Position numbers and translations under genes: made by a program. The notes below the pieces were generated by a model that worked only from the letters and a program-made list of their open reading frames with translations, had not been told where the DNA came from and searched no databases. DNA of 64,000 nucleotides, taken from Toxotes chatareus (taxonomy: Eukaryota; Chordata; Actinopteri; Toxotidae). The DNA is taken from NCBI GenBank assembly GCA_016801885.1, contig CM028889.1, positions 13,145,001 through 13,209,000 on the forward strand, in the 5' to 3' direction. Shown one piece after another: positions 1-10,900 of the stretch; within the stretch, counting starts at the first letter, position 1; the number at the start of each line of letters is the position of its first letter.

Positions 1-147
1 TTGGGTTATTTGGATACTCAGCAATCTTTTTGTGGCTGCTCATATACACTGCAAAATGACTCCTACAATAAATTTTAGTGTCATTAAATATAAAGTGAAG
101 GGTGATGTTGCTGCCGATGATCCCAATGACCTCTGCTTGGCTGGGCC
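1..147 (-). CDS. Ig V-like domain exon, partial (runs off the left edge)
   Basis: The minus-strand acceptor (cgcacag) is followed from 147 by an open frame to the window edge. The peptide begins PSQAEVIGIIGSNITLHF and continues to HFAVYMSSHKKIAEYPNN. The pattern of a Gly-Ser-Asn turn, an ITLHF strand and an FAVY..KKIAEY stretch is like the N-terminal V domain of CD2/SLAM-type receptors and of a large teleost group of small Ig receptors. The usual B-strand Cys of a V domain is replaced (ITLHF), as in CD2-like N-terminal domains. One N-glycosylation sequon (NIT) and possibly a second (NDT) are present. The ligand and function are unknown. The rest of the gene (more Ig domains, membrane segment, tail) lies outside the window. 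Family placement is from pattern memory, not from alignment. Confidence 0.65.
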
Positions 148-1297
148 CTGTGCGAAGACAAAGTGAAATGTATATGAGTGGTCGGATGCAACAATCACCA
201 CATCCTTAAAAGAAAAATGCAACTCAGCACCAAAAACCAAACTAATCCACAGTAACTGCTAGGTTCTGTCCAGGTTGCAGTAACTGGTTTGTTAGTTTGT
301 GCTCTCGTCGCACTTACTGTCACAGACAAACACTAGATAGCCACTACTAGGTGGCTTTGCTAAAGCTAAAACTACGTTTGCATAGTTCTTTTTTCCCTAG
401 CTGTTCTTTGTACTTTAAAAATATATCCAAAATGTAATCCAGTTTGTTATCCCACACATCTAAATGAGGAAGTTTCAAAATTCAGTCATTATGGAGATTA
501 AAACCTGCTAAAACCGACTTTAGAATTCATGTGATTTGGTGCACAACATTTCTCTCTTTCTCCCATTTGTTGCCCAGCCTGAAAACTTTAAAGCCTTCAC
601 TCTCATTTTCACATTTTCACTGCATGTGAGGACATGTGTCATGGATGTCACTAAGTTCTGTTAATCTATTTTATGTTAGTAGAAAGTCTACGAACTCCTG
701 ACTTGTACACCATAAATATTAGTTGTATCTAAATATCGCATCTGTGTTTATGGCATATGTAGCATGAGCCAGAGTTTGTTTTACTAAAAAATTTAAGGAC
801 ACAGTTGTGGACATTCTTTTGCATTACAACGTTGGCATTTCAAACGATCAAAAAGAGGTCAATTTATTTGTATTAGATGAATTCACACACAGTTTCTCAC
901 AAGATTAAAGTTGCCTCAAGGCAAAACTCCTATTATCTGAAACCCAAGCCGTGGTTTTATTAGGAGGTTGTCAGGCTACACATAATAATTGTATTTATCT
1001 TCATATTAGTAGTCCTCATTATAAAGTCCATTTTTGCTAGTGGCAAAACAGCAGACAGCAAAGTCAAACTGAGAAGACAACATGTCAGATACTAAGAGAT
1101 AAGACTGTGGCACAACAACATTACTGTGTGGTATCATTAATGGAACAATAACATGGAACAAAAACAGGCACTATGATTCTAAAAGAATGAAGAAGTACAA
1201 AAATAAGTTTTAGAAAACAGTAAAAATTAACCTCTAGCAGGTCAAAACCTCTCAAATGTCAAAGACTAAAACATCCATCATGAAGAAGACAGCTTAC

Positions 1298-1367
1298 CGT
1301 TGAAAACCATGTGAGCTGTGGCGATCAAAACTAACCCGAGAGACTTTGTGATGGTGTTGTCAACCAT
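1298..1367 (-). CDS. First coding exon (signal peptide) of an Ig-domain gene
   Basis: Read on the minus strand, an ATG at 1367-1365 opens 23 codons that end in a phase-1 donor (G|GTAAGC, GT at 1297-1296). The peptide has a hydrophobic core (LGLVLIATAHMVF), as expected of a secretory signal peptide. It joins in frame to the acceptor at 148, giving the junction HMVFNGPSQAEVIG, which reads as a signal-peptide/mature-domain boundary. A signal exon followed by a phase-1 intron and an Ig V exon is the usual layout of small Ig receptors. The intron (148-1297) shows no other coding sequence. The promoter should lie just right of 1367; no clear TATA box is visible. Confidence 0.7.
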
Positions 1368-2359
1368 GGTAGGAGAAATGCGCTGGTTGCAGGCCTGGCA
1401 AGATTGCCTTTGAGTGTTTGACCTTACTGATTTTTATGAACTGCCTTGGTGTCTTGAATCCTAGTCAGAAAAATGGTTTTATCTTACTAGGCAAAGAGCA
1501 GTATGCGAGCCTGACAGGAGGAAATTGCAGGCAGGAACTTGCACAAACACCGATTTATCCTCCTACAGCGAGACAAGCACCTCCTGTAACGGAAGACATC
1601 AAAGAGGTTCATGGACATGTGGTGCAGAGAGTGAGGAACTCAGATGTCACACATGATGCATGCAAATTCAGGAAGAGAAAATAGTTTCCTTCATATTTTG
1701 AGAAAGAATATGCAGAGATATTACTCATAAAACAGTCATCTAAGCTCACCATACAGTGGACCTGGGACTGAATTTTTGACAGTAAGTCCTTGTAAATTGC
1801 TTTTGTATGCCTAAAATCGGCTACAAGTTGGTGAGTTTGAGCTGTTCTTTAACCAGTACACTGTAGTTTACAATACAGTCAATTGTTTTTCTGTTTTTTT
1901 CTTAAAGGTTCATTTCACCTGAACTGCAAAAAAAACACCCCCATATTTTTCTATTTTTAGACACGTAAATACTTTCGGTTTTGTTTGCTGAATTTTGAAA
2001 GCTCATACTCTCAGATAACATGAACAGAATTTATTACTGTTCCTCACAGTCAACTCAAGTTTAACATAACATTAAAAATCATCTAGACAATTACTTGACT
2101 TCAGCAACAACTTGTCTTCAGAGAAACAATGTCCCTGTTACTATAAATGATCCACAGACATCACAGTGAATGTCTTTTAAATGACAACTGTTGACAGCAA
2201 ACTTTTCAGGTGTTTTGATTATGTTCCTCATGCTTCCTCCCTTTGATCTTCATCGACTGTGGGATGGTCGATTTCAGTATCAACAAACCATAGATATGCC
2301 AATACTTTTTATGGGTGTATGTGAAATATCCCATATTACTGTTTTGTGTTAACCAAATC

Positions 2360-2465
2360 ACGTGGCCGTAGGTGTGATTGTGAGTGTGAATGATTGTCAG
2401 CCTTGCGATAGACTGGTAACCTGTCCAACATGCGCTGGAAGTGGCTTCAGTCCAGTGAATGATAA
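2360..2465 (+). repeat. Degenerate fish SINE/LINE-tail repeat
   Basis: The segments gatagactggtaacctgtcc and ggcttcagtccagtgaatga match the very common teleost repeat tail whose consensus, as I remember it, reads 'gatagactggcgacctgtcc...ggctccagcccc...ggataagcgg'. The copy is diverged and truncated. Confidence 0.5.
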
Positions 2466-3354
2466 GTTAGGGGAGTTAAGTTAGTAAGGGGAGGACAGCA
2501 TGAGGTGGACACTGTTTACCATGAGCAGATCTATCTAAAGCTCTGAAAAGTTTTTCCAGTCATTCCAGTCTGTTCTTCCCTCTCAGATGATGTCAATCAG
2601 TAACATGATATTGGTTGCAGTTTTACAGAATTTGTTTGTTTGTTGAGGCAAGTCGGAATAAAGCGGCAGATAAATCCTCTGTTTGTTAAAACTGTCTTTC
2701 TCTCAGGGCTTTTTGATGACATTGCAATTTTCATTAACTGTCTTGTGGCAGGAGACAAAGGCAAAGACAGTTTTCCATATTGTGAACGACTAAGTTCCTG
2801 AACAAAATCCATTGACTGTTGTATTTTGTATACGACTATTTGTTTCCATTTGCTTTAAACAAAAACAAGAAATAATCAGACCAAAGTTTAGATTATTACT
2901 ATTACCTTCAGATATTACTGTGCCAATGGATTTATCAGTAAAAATCAGCCACACGTGCTAACACATACACACACGACACTTTAACCACAGCAGAGGAAGT
3001 TGGGGGCTTTGAAGTACGAATCTGATGAGATTAAGACAAAACACAGCCAGTGTGCAGCACAGGGGTATGTTTGGTTTCAGTGGTTGATGGAGGTGGTCAT
3101 TTCCTTACAGCTTTGGAAGGAGGAAGACCCTGTGGCTTAAACCACTGAAGCAGATGATTCAGCTGTGAGGGGCACAAACTTTTAGGCAGTGTAATGCAAA
3201 TCTGTGAATCACGAAGGCCATGTTGGAGGCCTTCAGAGCCTGTAAAGACCATAAATATGAACGTGTTTTCAAATGCAGCATGCAGCTGCTGTAGCTAAAA
3301 AAACCTTGAGTAACCAATGAACATTACATTTTTGTCAGGGCATCTTCATCTGGC

Positions 3355-3590
3355 TACAAAATGACTGAAAAGAGAGAAAAATAACCATACAGACAACTCC
3401 AAAGGGAAACAAAACAACTATAAAACGACCATAAAGAAACACAAAACGTCTACAAAAGGACATAAAATGACCACAGTGTGACACAATATGACTACAACCT
3501 GACATAAAATTACTACAAAGAGACAAAATGACTATATAAACAACTACAAAGATGCAAATTGACAATAAGGAGACATGAAACTGGCACTAT
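3355..3590. repeat. Degenerate A-rich tandem repeat
   Basis: Units of about 18-20 nt built on 'acaaaangacataaaatgac' recur roughly a dozen times (e.g. gacataaaatgaccac, gacataaaattactac, gacaaaatgactatat). The array is imperfect and reads as an old minisatellite. The minus-strand open frame across it (Cys/Phe/Ser-rich) is a by-product. Confidence 0.6.
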
Positions 3591-5654
3591 TTTAAACCAG
3601 TAGTATGAGTAGTATGAGGAATACACTTGGTTTTAATAGAAAACTGCCCTATAATGACTAAACTGGAGGACAAAGTGTACTTTATCTGTGTATTTGCTAT
3701 CATTCATCTGTCAGGGCCCAATATGTTCAGTCAGAGTGCTTAGGAGCAGTTTCTGCCTGTTCATAAATTCAATTTTATGGAAATATTGATGTGATTATTC
3801 TAGTCATTACTGTACTTCTACGCCATCTTGTGGACTGAACTATTTGAAGCAAATCACTTGCATGCAAAGCCTCAGATGCATGATCACATGCCACTCTTCC
3901 TTTTTTCTCACTCACACTGAAACAGAAACACATGAATGCACGCGTACATGCTCACGCTTACTGACACTCACGTCCACTGTGATGTTGTTTCCTTTCCTGC
4001 ATCACAGCTTGCTAAAATTATTTCCTCTGTGCATCTTTTTTCTTTCCATGCTATATACTGTTGTCATCTCTGTTTCAATTATCCGGAACAAGAGTGCTAC
4101 CTTTTAGTTATGTTCTTTGAGCTTTAGTACTGTGGTGAATGTTTTTTTTTTTCTCTTGTTGCTGCTCGATTTAAAATACTAACAAATACAAAGTTCTTGC
4201 TTGTGATCATGCATTTTGTGGTTATGTTAAGTGTTGTTTAAAAGGGTGTCTGGGCAAGTCCTTTTGGTCAGCTTTTAATCTTGCCATGGAGCTCACTTAA
4301 AAGTGTGTTTGCTGCAAACACACAATAGACCAGTGGTTTTGTAACGGAATCAGTGAAGAAACAAATCAAGGCCTCAGGTTATGCATGTCAAGTTGCTCAG
4401 TTTTAGTGTCATCAGGGGAAGCATCTTCACTGTGTGTGTGTGTATATCTGTCATAGCTGTGATATGCTTTTCAAACTGGAAGGGTATGGCAGGAGGTAAC
4501 TGTATGGCAGTAAGGGTTGGATACTGACAGATAAACCTGTCTGTGACCAACCAGTGTAAATGACATGCTTTCAAAGGCAGGTGACAGGGTTAACCGTGGA
4601 AGAAAATGACATTTGTGTATATATATATATATTATATGATTTGACTGATGTTATCAGTCAGGTATATAGCGTCAGCCTCTGGTTAAACAGCCTCCTCTTT
4701 TCCTCTCCTCCCGTGCAGCAACAGTAACTGAAACAACGCTTCACCTCACGTTTTTCTCAGGTTCTGATGCACAGTGATTTCTGCCTGAGTTCTCTCGCTT
4801 GTTATTGAAGCCTTCAGTATCTCGTGGGTGAGGTTTTGGATGTGTGTGAGCCTCAGTCTGCAAGCTATGGTTATCAAGAAACCTCTACTCTATGTCTTTC
4901 TAAAAAGACATGTCTTTGCAGAAACATGTTTCAGTCTTATTTAGTATGATATAGCATGCATCCATTTTTACTACATTGCTCCACCAGCTATTTCTGTTGT
5001 CTCAGAAATACAGCATTTAACCATTTACTGTTTAACATGAACATAATTTTAAAAAAATAGTCCAGTTCACTGGTGATTAAAGTATATTCAACCCTAAATC
5101 TGATTTGGCTGCTATTTGCTGAGGGACACTTGTTGAAACAGCATTTAACTGAGCTTCATCTTGCACAGCAGAGATTGAAGGTAGCACACATACTGATAAG
5201 AAGGGAAGAGCAGGAAAGCCCTTATTGCCATGGAAACTGAGATACCGACTCTCCTATTAAATGCTGCTCTAACAAAACAATTACAAAACAATTACCAAGC
5301 AATCCACCACCACTATACACCACCCGCCACTCACTGCCTACCACCAACACTACACACACACACATACACACACATCATGCCCTTTTTCTGTTCATAAGGT
5401 TCAACGGGTGAGTTCAGATACACAGGCAAAGACAACCCCCAATTTTCATTTTTCTTTTTGTGATCTAGCACCATTCTGCTTGAGATAAATGCCATTTCCA
5501 GTTGATTGACTCAACTGTTGATCAATCTCTCAAGACATCAGCTGAAGCCTTCCAACATGTGATTGAACTACTGGACGTTAATTTGATTTTCAGGTAAGTA
5601 TTTTCATACTTAGCAGCTGAAGAAATAAATCATTGAGTTTGGTGAGAAGGAAGC

Positions 5655-5675
5655 GTGTGTGTGTGTGTGTGTGTG
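5655..5675. repeat. (TG)n microsatellite
   Basis: About ten uninterrupted TG units. Confidence 0.9.
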
Positions 5676-6223
5676 ACAATCTTAAAGCAGCTATAACTGA
5701 TATTTTTACAATAATATATCAAATGGAAATCTAAAAGCAGAATGACATTGTAAAAGGGATTGCGTGTAACGATGAACCCAAAGACACTTATCACCTAAAT
5801 CTAGATATTCCCCTCAGGAAACCTAAAACAGAGTAGTAAGAGCGAATATTGGACTTATATTCATCAGTTGTCCAAAAACACAACTCCAAATCACTGGTAA
5901 TGTTGTTCCATAAGTGCTGGATGTGTAAATGTGCCACTGTTTGCCATATGAACATGAAAGGTGAATGTTATGGCAGTATTGTGTTAATAACTTGTCTCTG
6001 TTGCCACCAAGTGGTCGAAACAACCCCACTGTCCCCACTGATACAAACTACTATTACTGCTACTACTACCACTGATGGTAAGAATACAATGGCCTGTAAT
6101 GTAAAAGTTACAAAGTTCCACTAGAGGCAGTTAAGGTTTTAAAGATTCCCACAATGAACAAGCAGCACACTGGTCAGTTCAACAAGTAAATACACTGCAT
6201 CATAACCCTGACTCTTTGTCTGA

Positions 6224-6304
<81 letters not shown>
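6224..6304. repeat. Compound (TG)n-(AG)n microsatellite
   Basis: A (TG)n tract of about 20 nt runs into an uninterrupted (AG)n tract of almost 60 nt, one of the longest simple repeats in the window. Confidence 0.95.
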
Positions 6305-6307
<3 letters not shown>

Positions 6308-6958
6308 CTACTGGTTGATACTTGTTGTACTTGGGTCAAGCTCACGTCCTAGCAACTAGGCAAACCATCACCAGCTCCCTAGCAACCAGGAAGGCACTGG
6401 TGTCATTGCCATCACCGGTTGCCATTGGAGATGCAGGCATTCCATAGAAACCAAGCCGAGGTGCAAATAGTGACAACACACCCCCCGACACCCTACACGC
6501 GCAGACACACAAACAGTTGTGTTTCCGTCACAGGATATTGCTCTGATTTACATTAGTTTCCTGAAGACTTGCCCTAACCCTAACCACAATTTACATAACT
6601 TTAAACCCAGTCTTCACACCAAAATGTAACAAGTTACAGTATGGGCAATTGCTTTTTTGGAAGTCATGTCCACACAAAGCAGATTAATCTCTCCACAACA
6701 CAAGTGCACACACACAGCCGATGTGGATGGTCACAAATTGACTTTCACGTATGCAATTATCGGATATTTCACACACACCCACCCCAACACACATGCACAC
6801 ACTCACACATCTCAACACGCTATTTGGGAGATCTGCTTTCAAGCACGCCTTAAAGACGTGTGAAAACCACATGTCCGCACGTGCACTCCCACAGACTCGG
6901 GAAGGGCTGGGTCAAAAATGCGATTTTGAAATACACATGCATGGTGGCTGCATGCATG

Positions 6959-6960
<2 letters not shown>

Positions 6961-6990
<30 letters not shown>
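6961..6990. repeat. (CT)n microsatellite
   Basis: Fifteen CT units followed by a short CA run. Open frames crossing it on both strands are repeat translations. Confidence 0.95.
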
Positions 6991-6998
<8 letters not shown>

Positions 6999-7429
6999 GT
7001 CCGTTAAATAAATAGGTTTTCACATCACAGGCAGTAAATAAAGGCTTGCGTGGCGGAGCCTCCACACACACGAACACACGCACAGCGCGCGGCAGGCAGT
7101 CGCGTCCTGTGAGGCAGCTGTCACGGTTTCCAGCGAAGGTATTCCCCAGCCTCATCACGACCAGCTCCCTGCCAGTGTTCAGTGCTCTGCTGCTTATTTT
7201 TGTTCAGTGTATCGAGAGAAGAGCTGAAGTTATAGATACAGAATTTAAAAAAAAAAATACCGGTGAAAACTTTTATTTTGGCGTCGTGTCACAGTGGCAT
7301 TACTCGAATAAACAGTTAGAAATAGAGGGGAAAAAAGAAATTATTATAGCCTTTATAGCCTTTGAATTCAACACACTTCAGTGTTTTTGTTCCTTTCTAT
7401 GAAAAACATAAAAGGTTTGTGAATCACAT

Positions 7430-7905
7430 CTCAGCCCCAGCACCTACTTTTCCCCCGTCCTCACCCGACCTCACCTCTGCTGACTGTCATCCACCGCCCA
7501 AAACGATTTAACCGCCCCCCTCCAGTAGATCCCCCCCTTCCTCCCTCCCTCTCTCCCTCTCTCCCTGCCTCGCTTCCCACCAGTCACATGGAGGTTAGCG
7601 GTGACCCGTCGCTGCCTCGGTTTTGTGGCAGTCGCTCTCCGGTGCGCCTTGGAGACGGACGAGAAGCGAAACGCAAAACTAAAACTGCCGGTGCGCCTCA
7701 TTTGTTTTGATATGTAAATGCGGGTTATTATGTCTATTCCCTTGGGAAAACTCCCCGAAATCCACTGAAGCCGCCGGTAAACGATACTCAGTTAAACGGG
7801 TTATTTTTAGTCGCCCACCGCAGCGATGAGTGGCTTGAAACCGGCTGTGAGACCGAGTGGTACTGCGCTGTGGTAAGCGAAGCCCCCGCTTGGTGTTCAT
7901 CAAGA
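7430..7905 (+). promoter_or_regulatory. mast3: Upstream mast3 promoter / 5' UTR region
   Basis: The sequence turns GC- and CpG-rich here compared with the AT-rich flanks, starting with a long pyrimidine tract (cctccctccctctctccctc) and then CpG-dense DNA around 7600-7700. No TATA box is obvious. The stretch ends at the ATG of the upstream mast3 first exon (7906). It is best read as a CpG-type promoter plus 5' leader; the exact transcription start cannot be seen. Confidence 0.6.
7826..7876 (+). other. Upstream ORF in the mast3 upstream leader
   Basis: A 16-codon ORF (MSGLKPAVRPSGTALW, then TAA) starts at an ATG with G at -3. It ends 29 nt before the predicted mast3 ATG at 7906, in a different frame. 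If it lies in the leader it could reduce translation from this promoter. Whether the transcript includes it is not known. Confidence 0.45.
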
Positions 7906-7952
7906 ATGAAGTCGAGGCGAGATAAACTGAAGATCCCCTCTCTGACTCTGGA
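7906..7952 (+). CDS. mast3: mast3 alternative first exon A
   Basis: Sixteen codons (MKSRRDKLKIPSLTL plus a split codon) end in a consensus donor, GA|GTAAGT. The frame is open upstream to 7795 but the only in-frame ATG is 7906 (A at -3). It joins the exon at 10593 to complete an Asp codon. The short basic start differs from the other first exon. Confidence 0.65.
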
Positions 7953-10900
7953 GTAAGTTCTGCTTTTCATTTTCATTCTCTGGTGCAGCTGTGAAACCGC
8001 AAGCCGCCATGTGAAACTGTTGTCTTTTAAAGCTGTAGCCTGTTAAGAGTGAAATGGTAGTGTTTATGTGGTCACGTTGTCTTAATGGTACACCAGAGTA
8101 CGCCGGTGTCAACGCAGACTTTTCCCATACAAAGTGGCTGTAGTTCAAGTAGACCAGACCTGCCAACGGAGCCTGATGGAAATGCAAATAATCCCTCATG
8201 TTTTTGATGACATTTGCTTGAGGCTTCATTATCTGGTTTAACAGCCTCAGTTTACTTTTGTATTTTGTATTTTGAGGACAGTACTAGAGAAGTTAAAGGT
8301 GTCTCATAAACAGCCTATTCCTTTTGAAATACAAGCATGTTAAGTATTATTAAAACTGGCAGTTTTCCTGCCTGCCTATTAATTTTTAAACTAATTCCCC
8401 CATCTGAATGTGGAGAATCCAGCTTTCCAGCCTTGAACTGTAACTGTGTTTGCACAACTCATGGCTGGTGAAACTAGTAAAACCAAACTACTGAAACAAC
8501 AGGAAATTTATAAAGACTGAGTTTTGCTTTATTCTGTTTAAAGTTTGAGGCAGTTATATCAAATCTAACTGGGACTGCTGTTTTCCTCAAGAGCGCTGCA
8601 GATCTGACTTTAGTCAGACCAAATGCCTCACTGAGTTTCAAAGGTACAGCTCATTCCTCGGTGTGAATTCTCACATCGTCATGATGTTTTCCTTTTCTCT
8701 ATTGTCTCATTTTCTTTAACCTCACATGAAGTTCTCGCTTCACTATTGCTGCATGAATCACATGCTCACCCTCACAGTACCAAGACAGACAAATGCCTTT
8801 CAGTCTTCATAAGAAGGACATATATTTTATTTCCTTATAGTTGCTAATCTGTGATTCCTTTCTCCATCAAAGGACATGGCTGCAGTCTTATATCCGCCCA
8901 CTCATCCCCTAGAGTGAACGTAGCCTTTTTTTGTGGGGAGGGAGGGGGGACCTGCTGCCCACTAGATGCTGATCCATAAGGCGTAGGAGCTCCCCTCTCA
9001 CATCCCCATTCTCTGATCCATCCATCTGCCTCCACCGTGGATCATCTCAGCAGAGCGTGTGCTGTTTCCATTTCATTTTCATTTTTAGGCACTTAGTAGC
9101 TTCTGCTCCCGCGCAGAGATACAGAGGAGGTTTCAGACTCGATTAGCAGGGAGGGGTTCAGGGTCTTACTGATGGCTGTTGATGGATGCATCAGTCCAGA
9201 CACTCATTTGTGTAAACCAAACCTGTGACATTTAGTGTTCTGGATTGGCTCTTTAACCACCTGCAGTGAAAAAAAATGACAAACATGGCATAAAATTTTG
9301 TTTGTAGTCAGACTTTTTTATTGCAGAGAACCATGTTGTACAAGTATTCAGGTGCACAGCTTTCTATAAATAAACTTTTTGTAAGATAATGTACCTTGTT
9401 TGAACATACTTAGGAAGATGTCTTAATTAAGTTAATTAATTCTTCTTCTTTAAATTTTATGGACTATTTTGCAGTAAGACAATCCTGCTGCCATATTGCT
9501 ATTGGTGGTCTGTAGGTGCAGCTGCACTTAGTGTCAGAGTCTCTGTGTACCACCTCAACATCTGAGCAAATCAGAAATTCAGCGAGAATGCCACTGATGA
9601 GTCAGTCTGAGATTTTCTACTCAGTTTACACTCTGGACAGGAGTGTCCGTGAAGTGCTGACAACATGCAAATGCAAAATGGAAATGATGGACCATTACTC
9701 ACTCAAGCACCATTGAGGGTTTGGTTTAAGGGTCCGTAGGAGAAAATGTGTCGAGACGAAATTCAGCATAAGGAGTTGAATGTGTTGTGTAATTATGAGC
9801 CGACACTACAGAATGAGGAGTGTTTGTGCAAGGAGTTGTTTTTCCTACCATCCTCCCTGCATTACTATGACAACACGTTCATTAGTGCTATGTTTTGCAC
9901 TGAGAAGCCTCTGCAGCACTGAGACAATAGCAGCACTGTGGTGTCCACAAGGCAGAGCTTACATTTGAGCAGGGAAATCAATAGAAAACAGATTCAGTGC
10001 TGGGTCAGCATCGGTGAGCTATAGACCTTTAGGTGGCTGTGCATGTGTATTATGATGCAAAAACGATGCATGAAGACGTGAAATGGTAGGCAGTGTTTAT
10101 TTTAAAAAGTGCAGTTTCAGGATTTTTTTGTGTATGGGAATCCAAAGTGTTTTGGCCTTCTGGATTAATTAAACAACTTGGACACTGTTAATTTTCATCT
10201 GAAGTCAAGTTTATGTCAGAGAGTCTCTCACACTGTAGAAGGTTGCAGTCATCATTAGATGTTCACTAAATGTGTGCTGGACGATGAAACTTCCTGCCCA
10301 GTGTTGACACCTAGTTGCCAACTTCTTGTGGCGTAAGAGCTCAAGAGAGTTTGCATGTCATCAAATTAGTCCAGCCACCCTGTAACAAACGATGCTAACA
10401 GAGAGGCAGCAGCGTTACCCTGCAGACAGACGGTGAGTGTCTGTCACCATCGGCTGGTGATGTCAGCCAATGAGAGGCGGGGATCAACCTCTAACCCACG
10501 ACAAAAGCTCTGCTGCTGACTGATGACAGATGCCAGCGCTCTGAGGTGCTGAGTCAGCGCACTAATCCATGTGAACATTTCTTGCCTTACAGTTTGTCAC
10601 CCACTTGCCAGAGCCCCACCCTCCTGAGCCCATGCAGCCCCTGCAGCCCCTGCAGCCCCTTACAAACCCTTCATCCCTGGAGGTAAGACGGACAGGTCAC
10701 ACACAGACTGTTTCTATGGGCTGTAACTTAAAAAAAAGAAAATCACCAATGAGTCAGTTCACCACAAAACCAACAACTAGCTGATCCACTTAACAAGTAT
10801 TGTCTCTGTTGCCAAAGCCTGATATAGCTTTTCCCTCTGTGCCATAGAGCTCTGGCCAAAACAACACATAAGTGAAGGGCAGTGTTGTGTGACAAGTCTC

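Larger units (their letters stand above)
1368..7429. other. Intergenic region between the Ig gene and mast3
   Basis: No convincing coding exon was found on either strand. The open frames here are short, lack domain features, or are translations of simple repeats. The stretch holds a degenerate SINE/LINE-tail repeat near 2360, an A-rich degenerate tandem array near 3355, and (TG)n, (AG)n and (CT)n tracts. The Ig gene (minus) and mast3 (plus) are divergently transcribed from it. Confidence 0.6.

Noticed and set aside
5560..5595. CAG|GTAAGT donor suggesting a further upstream mast3 5' UTR exon
   Set aside because: One good donor alone is not evidence; no CpG-rich promoter lies before it.
5998..6078. 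Thr-rich mucin-like stretch followed by a GTAAG donor
   Set aside because: A single short segment with no supporting neighbouring exon on the plus strand; probably a degenerate ACT repeat.
6139..6345. Poly-Ser/Leu and Thr/His open frame on the minus strand
   Set aside because: Translation of the (AG)n-(TG)n microsatellite.
7046..7402. 118-codon open frame on the plus strand
   Set aside because: No domain or splice context, and it overlaps the repeat-rich promoter flank.
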